This document shows positions 11,290-23,200 of a stretch of 64,000 nt of DNA, one piece after another; the stretch's first letter is position 1, and each line of letters begins with the position of its first letter. The notes under the pieces are model-generated. The model searched no databases. It was not told the origin of the DNA and was given only the letters and a program-made list of their open reading frames with translations. Source of the DNA: Sipunculus nudus. Lineage: Eukaryota > Annelida > Sipuncula > Golfingiida > Sipunculidae. The translations under genes and the position numbers were made by a program. The stretch is from NCBI GenBank assembly GCA_026874595.1, contig CM049313.1, positions 10,103,508 through 10,167,507 of the forward strand. The letters are read 5' to 3'.

Positions 11290-14200
11290 ATGGGCTCCGG
11301 GGCCAGTTCAAGCGTGAAGAACATCAGAATTGACCCCCAAGATGACGACAGGTAATTTACAGATCAACTGACACAGTGACAGTGTAACTGTCAGTAATAT
11401 TGTTTTGCCTGTGGCCGTGGGGATCAGTGTGGCTGTCTCACAAACTGTAATGATTGTCGTGAATTTACTAAATTCTACCTAACAGATGTAATATTAGCAA
11501 AGTGCATAAGAACTGAGATCATAATAAGTACATAACATTTCTGATATTTGGTCTGATAAAGAGTAGGGGGGGGGGGTAATATCGGACACTTTTGGCTTCG
11601 TCTGCTTACCATTCCATGACTAATCAAAACAATGCCAGTTTCTGGGTAGCATTTCAAACCTCACGAACAGGAGATCTTTTTAAGACTAAACACGTAGAGG
11701 TCAAGCACCCTCTAGTACAAAAAAATTTGCAAGAGACGCCGCAGAGGTTCACCTGGGTAACATCGGACACACCCCGGGTAATATCGGACACCGGGCTAAA
11801 CGGGGATAATTTGTGCAGGGGTTGACAATTATATCATGGAAAACTGACGTTGACAGCTGGCACAGACGCAATAACAAGCACAAAACGTATGGTTTTATGG
11901 GAAAACGTCAAATCTTTCATTTGATCAGTTTTTCTACCAATGGTAACCCGTGGATTAGCAGTGTTTGTTGGTTTATTCTATGGACCTTACTGCAAGATTG
12001 TGACTGGCAAAGTGCCAGACAATTCGTCACAGAAAGGCAGTTCTCACAGATCGCAGAAATTTGCAAACTAAAATGTTTTTTTTTGTATAAAATATCAATA
12101 ATTACTAACACCCTAGATTAAATGCCGATAAAATATGTGTATTTTCCCAGTCTAAAATCAATAATACCTTTATTTCTGGTAATTCTAAAATACATTGAAG
12201 ACTTCTGTTACGGTATGAGTCTGATGCATGCAAAATGCCGGAACTTATAGTTTTACCCTTTATGAATATAAAGTGATAATTTAAATACAAAAATGCAAAT
12301 TAACATTATTATTTGCAAACATAATAATATTTAAGTATAACATTTTAATATTTGCAATTTTTTTTAGTAAACTGTTCAGTTATAAAAGTTGCATCCAAGC
12401 AACTTTAAATGCCGATATATATAGCAAATATGTGACATTATTACTCTGTGAACTATGAAATTATATACAGTCATTCTGCTATAAAAATAACTCCAGATAT
12501 TATAACAATTAATCATCTTTGCTTGAGCGGCAATGTGTCGTTGTTTATCCTTCAAAGAGCGCCTTATAATGATTGGCATTTTCCATGGTACTGAGTGTCC
12601 GATATTACCCAGGTTCCATTTTGGCCACCCGGGTAATATCGGACACTTAACGAATTACAGTAAATTTTAAAATTTCTTTGTTTTTAGTCAAGCAAAATGC
12701 CACATATGAAAAATAATCAGTCTGACTGTGATATAAACTGGTCAACAGGTCATGACATTGCTTCTGACTGTCAAAACTTGACCTAGTTTTGGGGTCCCGC
12801 CGTTCACGTGTGTCGTGCCTGAACTTTCGAGGACGGCTGAGACCGGTCATTGGTTCCGTGGAAGCCGTGTTCAACCAATAAAAAATGACCTTTTATTTAA
12901 TGTTTGGCTGTATTTAATGGGAGTTGTAAACAAAACAAATCATAAACTTTAACTTGTCGCATGCTGTCGGTCAGGATTACCAAAAATGACCATTTCCTGA
13001 GGATTTATAGGCAAGTGTCCGATATTACCCGGGTGTCCGATATTTGCTTGGTTTACTCTAACTGTCAGTGATAATATTGTTTTGCCTGTGGCCGTGGGGA
13101 TCAGTGTGGCTGTCTCACAAACTGTAATGATTGTCGTGAATTTACTAAATTCTACCTAACAGATGTAATTTAAGCAGAGTGCATAAGAACTGAGATCATA
13201 ATAAGAACATAACATTTTTTATATTTGGTTTGATAAAGAGTAGGGGGGGGGGTAATATCGCACACTTTTGGCTTCGTCTGCTTACCGTTTCATGACTAAT
13301 CAAAACAATGCCAGTTTCCGGGTATCATTTCAAACCTCACAAACAGGAGATCTTTTTAAGACTAAACACGTAGAGGTCAAGCGCCCTCTAGTACAAAAAA
13401 TTGCAAGAGACGCCGCGGGGGTTCTCCCGGGTAATATCGGACACCACCCGGGTAAAATTGGACACCGGGCTAAACGGCAATACCTTGCGCAGGGGTTGAC
13501 AGTTATATCATGGAAAACTGACGTTGACAGCTGGCACAGACGCAATAACAAGCACAAAACGTATGGTTTATTGGAAAACATTGTCAAATCTTTCATTTGA
13601 TCAGTTTTTCTACCAATGGTAACCCATTGTTGAGCCGTGTTTGTGGGTTTATTCTGTGGACCTTACTGCGAGATCATGACTGGCAAAGTGCCAGACGATT
13701 CGTCACAGAAAGGCTGTTCTCACAGATCGCGGAAAATTTGCAAACTAAAATGTTTTAAGCTGGTTTTTTTTTTTGTATAAAATTTATTAAAGTTGCAGCT
13801 AAGCAACTTTAAATGCCGATATATATAGCAAATATGTGACATTATTACCCCTTGTACTATGAACTAGTCGTTCTGCTATAAAAATAACTCCAAATATTAT
13901 AACAATTAATCATCTTTACTTGAGAGGCAAAAATGTCGATGTTTATCCTTCAAAGAGCCCCTTATAATGATTGCCATTTTCCATGGTACCCAGTGTCCGA
14001 TATTACCCAGGTTCCTTTTTGGCCACCCGGGTAATATCGGACACTTAACAAGTTACAGTAAATTTTAAAATATCTTTGTTTTAGTCAAGCAAAATGCTAC
14101 ATATGAAAAATAAACAGTCTGACTGTATAAACTGGTCAACAGGTCATGACATTGCTTCTGACTGTCAAAACTTGACCTAGTTTTGGGGTCATGCCGATCA

Positions 14201-17200
14201 CGTGTGTCGTGCCTGAAAATTTTCAGGACGGCTGAGACCGGTCATTGGTTCCGTGGAAGCCGTGTTAAACCAATAAAAATGACCTTTAATTTTTGGCTGT
14301 ATTTAACGGAAGTTGTAAACAAAACAAATCATGAACTTTAATTTGTCGCATGCTGTTGGTCGGGATTACCAAAAATGACCATTTCTTGAGGATTTATAGG
14401 CAAGTGTCTGATATTACCCGGGTGTCTGATATTTGACGGGTTTACTCTAATATATAATAGGGTACCTTATAACAAGATTATTGAATATTGTTATTTATGG
14501 TAACGGCAGTTGTTAAGAATCCATTCTTCATGACCCTTAATGCAAAACTGGTGTCGCATAAATTATTGTTTCCTGACAAAGGTTGATACATCGTTTCTTC
14601 CTGTGAAATTCCTGTATTTCATTTTGCTCATGACTGGAGTTTATTATATTAGAGGAGGAGGGTCTGGAGAACCAGAGTTCCCTACCAGAGCAAGGGTGTG
14701 GGGGCGGAGGTCCCACCTTACGCTAAATTCTCCTGTTCAAATACTAACTGGTTCCCCATTTTTTGCGTTAAATGGCGCTTCAGTTACAGCTTCCTTGGAA
14801 TATTCGGAGCAACTGTAGGATCACTCACACAGTGTCTGGGTGAGGTTATGAGTGTATACAGACGGACAGTATGTTTAGGATCCATGTAATGGAGAAGTAA
14901 GAGGCAGATAAAAGTGAATGGCAAATTTTAGAAACAAGCAGCTGGATATGAAAAACGTTTCCTGTTCACAGAATTGTTCTGCCTCAGGGAGGTGCATGAG
15001 TTATTCTACAGTCATGATGTATATTCTTATACATTTGAGTGAATCGCCAACAGGAATACATAATGCTTCACTACATTGAGTTGAAATATGAATAAAGTTA
15101 ACATTTAATCAAAAAGATAGATATATTCAACTTCTAAATCATTCAAAGTTTGAATACTAGATGGCGCTGATAAGCAAATGCATGAGTTACTGCAAATAAC
15201 AATAATCTTGATTGAAGTTACCCCATTGGAGTGGGGGGGGGGGATAATATGGAACATTTTTAGCTTTGTAAACTTACCATACCATAACTGTTTAAAATAA
15301 CACTGGTTTTCTGGTATCATGTTCAACCTCCCAAACAGGAGAGTTTTTGGGTTGCGTTCGGAATTTTGTCTACAGCTTGTGTTAGCTCAGAACTGAGGTA
15401 AAGGGGCGTTATATTTAATGGGGTATGAAAAATGGTGATTGTGCATTTTAGAGGTTTATTTTGAAAGGCTTCCTTTAGCATTTTTAACACATTATTTCCG
15501 GATTTTAATATTCCATAATTACGAGAAATGTATACTCATATCAGAACAAGCCATATAGAAGATGAATTGTTATCTTGTATGAATTTTTGTAAGATCTATA
15601 TAACTATCACATATTACACAAACTTTATTATTGAAGTCCCTTAAACTCTCCCAGTTTTGCCCCTAAACCATTGAATGTGTTGGAACTCTGGTGTTATTGC
15701 TATGATCATTTTTTGTACTGTTACAATAATATTCAGTTTCATAATGCAGCCCCTTGTTGGCCATGTTGGTGATTAAGATTATTGTATAACAACACTCAAG
15801 TCAGGAGCCCTCTGAATTGTTGTGTTGCCATGAATCATCAAGTCAGCTATATACGTGTATATATATATTTATCTATGACTGTAATATTTGCCAAAGGACT
15901 TAACACAACTAGTGGCGTCAATTTATTCTCAAGGGGGGAGGTATATATGTATATATCCTTTTTTTGTTACAGTTCAAATATAACAATAAAGTATAATTTA
16001 AAATAAAAGGTATTATTTTTCCAGTATATGCTAATTCTTAACCAGGTTTAGATGAACATTTGTATATATATTTCATAGTAAACTCAGAAATGAAGAAAAG
16101 TCCTTTAATTATAATTATTGACCATCCCCCCCCCCCCCCTTGCTAAAAAGTTGGGGGATATATACCCCGAATCCCCCCTGCCCCCTGTATTGACCCCCCT
16201 GAACACAACCAGGCACCACATCTGTGAGGGATTATCTCTGATAAGGGGTTTGCCCAATTTGGAAGCTGAAGCAGGGCTCTAAATAACAACTTTCTGCCTG
16301 TCTCAGGCAAATATGTGCCAGAATGGCATTTTTCCTGTGTACCAATCCATTGAAAAGGTGAATACCTTGTTTTCCACATTAGGAGCTGATAAGTATGACA
16401 CACATGACACAAAAACCAAATATTTTACAGGAGGTGTTCCACCGACTCCATATATTTCCTATAAAATGGTCTATAATTTCTTATACTCTCTGGCATTTAG
16501 GCCCTCATCTCCTATATTTTTTTGTTTCGCTGCACACTCGTGTTTCTGATATATCAGTATTACTATAAAAACATTCAGTTCTTTTTGGATGCAAGTGTGC
16601 ATGTAGGATGGAATGTAAGATTGCAAATTAGGTTTACACTGAGTTAACTGTGACTGAAAGCTTGATACTTTGATAGAATGCACCTTTAGCAGAGAGGCTT
16701 TTTAGCTCAGCTGACTATAAGTCATCTTAGCTATAGTCATGGTCCTTTGTCCGTCCAGCCGTCCATCCGTTAACAGGGCACGTTTAAAACTGTTGGACCT
16801 CCAAATCCAAAACTTTGCATACCATTAGATGTCCCCAAAATCTCTTACCATATTCAAAATTATGTCATTAGGACTTTGTTCCTTCGAGATATTAAAGAAA
16901 AACCTCTGTTTTCCATAAAAAAGCCATTGTTACACTTCAAGGCTGCCTGATATCAAAACCACTGATCTGTTTTTGATCATATTTAGTATTCATATTCTTC
17001 CATACATTTTCTATGAACATATAAAAAATTAGGTCAGTATTGGGTATTTTTTTGAAGTTATAAGCCCAAATATAATGCAATTTTTGAAAAAATCAGGAAA
17101 TATATTTACTCACTTAACATGAGAATTGCTGAAGCTGGAGACTTTTTTTCAGGAATATAACTTCATTTAATCAACATTCAATTGTTTACCCAAAATTAGA

Positions 17201-20200
17201 TCTGAATTTTGCAAATTTTTCAAGTTATTATTATAAATAAAAAATCAATACCTTAAATTTTGTCCAACTTTGGCAATGGCCCGTTTTTTTCCTGTAAGCA
17301 CTGTTGGTTTAATTTTCACAGCATACATACATAAGGATTTAATCTTTTAAAATCTGAAAATTCAAAGGAATTGATTGAAAAGAGTAGCTTTTATTCAAGT
17401 TTTCATTCACCATGTCAAGTGTTGTTTACATCTAGCCCACCTGGTAGTACAGCCTTCACTTGCATTATGTAACCCACCTCAGGTAGCTTGCCTTGGCTCA
17501 GCTTGGCCACTACTAGCAGGCTTCTGCTCTGCCCTGCACTCCCCCCCCCCCCCCCAGATGGTGCATTAACTAGATGAATGTTATAATTTCCTTTATTTTA
17601 TTCTTGGCAATGCTGCATTTTAGATTTTGTATTGTACCACCAGGCTTACAAAGATTATAGTGCACATTTAATTGTGTCCCCAAAGTGGTGTATTGCTATG
17701 AAAGTGTCGATGTTCATCAGATAAGTAATTCCTTTCTTCAGAAGAGTAAAAAATTGTGTGAAAAAACAGGTGTGAAATTGACTATTAATTCCAGTAATAA
17801 ATTATAGCTAAGATTGTAATGAGCATAATGATATTGTTTATCCCTCATTCAACAAAGAGTCTGTATACTTTATTTGAAAAGATGTTTTTATTTTATCAAA
17901 TGTACTGAATCTTTTATTTTATTTCGGTGAAAAAAATTAAGCATGTACTGAAAACTCCAATGTGCAAAACTTTTAATAATGATTCAAGAAATAATCTTGT
18001 AGATGCCATGTTGTGGCATTATTTTCTATAATATTCAGTTTAAACATTTGTGATTTAAAAATAATAAAATATATGTGTATGCATAATATGACCCAATATG
18101 AGCTACACTCTGGATATATAATGACTCAGACTTAGAATTCTAATATTTTAACTTATATTTTCAGTTTTTTTTATTACAAATTTATAAAACTTGTAAATAA
18201 AAAAATGAATCAGGTAAAAACTATTAATGGAAAAAGTGGATATGCTAAAAAAATAGGCTTATATATAAACTTAAATGCATTATTCCCTTGAAAGTGAAAT
18301 AAAGGTATTTGTCCATTCTGTCCACTTGCCTGTCCGTTTGTATATTTTTCATATGCATCACAGTATCTCAAAACTTTTACTGTTTTTCTTCATGATAGTC
18401 TTGTCAGAGTATTAGTTTGCAATCATATATTTAGAACTTTACTATAACCAAGTAGGAGGGCCCCTTTCCTCTTAGCTTCTCATATGCCTATATAAATGAA
18501 AAACATACCAATAAAATATTTTGCATATTTTGCATTTGCAAAAATTTCAAACTTAAGCTGAGCGCCATGACCCATGGGTCCCTTGTTTTTTCTGTGGAAA
18601 GGCAAACCTGTATTAATGTTTTTCCATTGGAAAGGTGAAAAGTAAAAGAGCACTGCTGTAAATCACGTTGTCTTACATGCACAGTGGTGCTGTTGGGTAA
18701 TGTTTTACTGCACTTTATAATATCAGTGTCACCTGATTATTTAGCCTTCTAAGTTTGAAGTGTAAACTGAGGAATACATGGTATACTCAGGGAAGTTGAC
18801 CTTTTATTTAACAAAACAATAGACAAGTGGAAGAGCAAAAAAAAAGACCATCTGGGAGAGAAGATGGGTATTTGCTATAGTGATAGGCCAATGATCAATC
18901 AAAATCGAATTAATCGATGGTCTGTCGTTTGGTGAAAAATGGTCTGATCATAGATCCAGCAGTGCCATTTTTGATAACAAAGTTTGGCAAATGAACTGGG
19001 CTTTGTGAAGAAAAAATGTATGCCTTTCATTTATCCCTTTACTGTTCATGCAAGCAAACTTAAGAAAAGTCTGTGTAAACTTAGTAATAACGTGATAAGG
19101 AGATAATAAGGTTACCACACACATTAATTTAATAGACTACAGAATTGTTACATATATTAGCAAACATGTAGGCCTTTATATCAGTTGAGACAATGTACAG
19201 GTTCTTTTGAGTAATGCAGTAATTGCAGTCTGAAGTTTTGTACTCCTAAACAACAAATAATTCTGATTATCAGTTATTATAGTCTGAATAGGGCCAGATG
19301 TTCCCCATATTTTAAATTTCCTTTAAATATCTTCATACACTAGTTTGATCTTATTGAAGTGTTTGCATGCATTTAATGTATAATAAACTGATAAACATTG
19401 TTTCTCTGATACTAGTGTATGAATATTCTGCTTATTTCCTTGAATATACATTATATAGCTACTAACTGTAAAAAAGCTTTCAAGAGGACATGGATTTTCT
19501 GAAAATTTATTGTCTTCATCATTGTTTGCATGGTGTGGACAATGGATGACTGGATTTTCAAGCGCTGGATAATTTTTTATCAGATCCATCTTTTACTGTA
19601 TCAGTTCACCAGCACCAGTCTGTGTATTAATAGCCTTATACTGAAGTATCTAAATCATCAAATTTTGAATATTTTAGTGACAGCATTACACAGCCTGATA
19701 TGCAGCTGTAAACTGTTCAAGAATACAATGTAAAAAAACATTTACTTTGCAACTTTATCAAGTTTATAATAATTATTATGGACAGTGTAGTGTCTGTTGA
19801 AAAATGGTCCTGTGTCACTGTCAGGTGATTGTTATGTCATTCAGATCATGTGAATGATTTTTAATGTGCCAGTCCAACTCTTAAGTTGATCCCAAGGTAA
19901 ATATTTATCATGTAAATCTTGGTTTTGATTAAGTTATATAAGACTGGTGGATCACTAGCTGAAATCCTTTGCTTGTTAAATATAAACAAATGCTAAGGCA
20001 GGCATCCTGCCATACAATGCATTGACCAGTGTATAATTTGTCATTTGCTGGTGAACCTCTGCATATGTATACCTGCACATGTTCAAGGTAACATAATTTT
20101 GTTAATTGATTACTAAAAGTTGTTAGTTAATAACCTGATGTCTGATTTACATTGTTATAACTGTAATATCTTGTATCACATTCCTGTACTGTCATTTTGA

Positions 20201-23200
20201 CATTTACCATTTGACTGTGTCTTTTTCCCTCACTGAGGACAAGTGAAATGATATATAATGATATTCTTTACTTAAGAATACTGTTGTGTTTGAGCAAGTT
20301 TGATAATTGATGCTGAAAATTTTTTCTTTACATATTCTTCATAGGCCAACCAGCAGCAAAAGTACTAAACCTGTCCGAGAGAAATTCAGGATGCCAGCAG
20401 GACAGAAGAGGGCTACAGAAATTGAGGTACATATTTAAAATTACTATACTCATTGTGTGTAATATTGCTAACTGGTCTCTCTGCATATACTGTACCATCA
20501 AGGGGTAAAATGTGTGATTCTCCACTAGCAACTTGGGTTTGATCCCTGGCGTCCCTGTGAGAGTGGGTTGCAGCTGCCCCTCCAAGGCTGGTGGTTTTCT
20601 CCTGGTTCCCCAGTTTCCTCCACCTCTAGACACTACTGAATCAGAATGCCAATACCAGAATCATAAGGAGTGCCTTGATCAGTATAAAAACTATTTGTAC
20701 AATCCAAGTAAACCATATTATGTTTAGAGTTCCCTTTTGGTTTGTGAGTTTTTCAAATGACATATGTTTTTCAGGATTGACCCTTTAGAATGTTCTTAGT
20801 TTAGTTTGCTCATTAATAAATGTTATATAGTTTGTGTTTTTAAAACATGACCCTTGGTTCAACCTGTTTAGCATATCAATAAACATGGCTCAAATGATGG
20901 AGCCTTTTGTAAAATGTAGTCTTCCCAAGTTCACTGATGCCAGAAATGTGAAAATATATATATATATATATGTATAATGTTTATGTGATGATGTTTATAT
21001 CCCAAGTCTTATGATAATCAGATGTTGAGTTTGTGGTATATGTGTATTGCCAGCTGGAGGATGTCCGCTGCCAGCTTGAGGAGTGTCAGGACCAGTTATC
21101 ATGTGCCAAGCAGCAATGCAGGGAAGCCATGGATAAAGCAAACAAACTGGAAGCTCAGGTAATACACACAAATGTGTACAGATAAACATGCCAGATGTTT
21201 ACTTTAGAGTATGTGCTCTCAGACTTATTATATAGATATTTCAATGAGTGCACCATGTTGACCATATCTGTTATTGCTTGATGAGTAGAGTTCTCCAGTC
21301 TTGGTAATAAGCAGGGTATGCATCCTAGATTCCTAGCTAATTCTAAATAACAAATGTTTCAGTCTGAAAATTTTGATGTACGCCAGTAACAGTTGAAAGC
21401 TTGGCCTTTGCTTGGCCTGTTAAAAGATATCTTGTAATGTTTTTTGGCACAGTGTTCTTCAAGCAGGGTCATTGTTAGCATATGTACCCATAATTCTGAG
21501 ATGCAACTGATAACATCTAGGTTTTAATGTGTACATAAATGGCAGTTCCCGAGAGCAGTTTTGATAAGCTGAAAGAAATAATCTTGTCAGGGTTCAATAA
21601 GGGCTCAGGGATGCAACATTAAACTACTCTGAGGAAAGGGTCCATGCGAGAATCTAGCTGGAGAGAAAATTTGGTGGCAAGAGGAAATGCATCAGTGAAG
21701 TTCAGAACAGAATAATGCATTTTTCGGTCCATACCCCAAACTTCAAATTATAGTAAGATGCATGGTGAAGGAAAATGTCTGGCCCATAACCTCACATGAA
21801 TTGTAAGGGAATGTTGCTATGACACTCCTTGTATCAACAGTTTGTACACTCCTGTGCAGTAGCTTTACCAGAATGTTATTTTTTCATTGCTGGCAGTCCT
21901 GATCAATACCTGTTTAATCCTCATTTTTATTGGGTATGCCATGTTCAGTTCAGTTTTCAGAAAATTACCATTGTAAATTGGAAGAGATACTTGAGAAACC
22001 AAATGTAATTTTTAGGGAAAATGAATTTTATACATATACCAACATTTTTGTGTCTGAATATATAAATGCATTATTTATTTTTGACATGTGTTTATATATT
22101 AATTTCTTAATATATATTTTTTATATAAATAACATTATTTTCCAGCATTTTGACCATAATCTTCTATATTTTACTTTCATTTTTCCCCTGCATAATCCTG
22201 TTTCCAGTATAATTGTAATTACTGAACACTTAGTTTTATATAAACATATTACTAATGAAGACATGAAGCTCTCTGTAACTTAACTGTGATAACTTATGAA
22301 AATAGGAAGGATTTTGATAAAACTCTTCATAAATGTTATTCAATAAAATATCTTGCCTAAGTTTGATTTCCAGCAAAATCCATGTATAATTTATGAGGTC
22401 AGAGGTCACTGCACTTTTTGGATGCACCTTGGTGACTTACCAAATATCTTATTGATTTTCATGAAACTCATTTTACATATTTACTAATAGAGTTTCTCAC
22501 TTGAATTACCTTCTCATCAAAATTCACACATATTTTAATGAGGTCAGAGGTCACCAGATACACGACAGGCATATTGTGCATGTTTGCTGTGCTCTTGTTC
22601 TTATATGCCTTATTTCTATAAAAAGTTCTTATTTTTGTCTTCAGTCCTTCTATAAAATTTTTATTTCTTCAGGAGCCAGCTGAAAGCCCTGTAGTATGAT
22701 TATTAATATTTCTTTTGTATTTACAGATGGCAGAGGTCGAGGGTCAGAATCTTGACCTTCAGGATCAGTGTCAGTCCCTAGAGGAGCAGCTACAGCTATT
22801 GCAAAGACAGGTCCACAGTGGAAGGGATCAGCCATCAATTCCTGAGATGGACTGTGAGCAAACTATCCATGCCAAAGATCAGTACATCGAACAACTGGAG
22901 CGCGAAAACAAGACAGTTCAAGAGGAGATCCAGAGACTGGTTTGCTTAAATTTTATATTTTCCTTACCAATATTGCACCCATATTAATAAAGTATAGAAG
23001 TATTTTGTATGCCTATAATGAGATTTTCATGTTTTATGCTAAATATAATTTACTTGAATGGAACACCCTCATTTTAAATAGAGATAAAATTAACACCTAG
23101 TCTGAGCCTACATGGATACCTACACCAAACTTTCCTGTGGTTCAGTGAGATACAGAACATATACAGCTCCTGATATCAGTGAATTGGCAGAGCCATTGAC

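Noticed and set aside
14540-14889. Two overlapping plus-strand frames in intron 1
   Set aside because: Neither has family resemblance or splice sites matching the phase of the surrounding gene.
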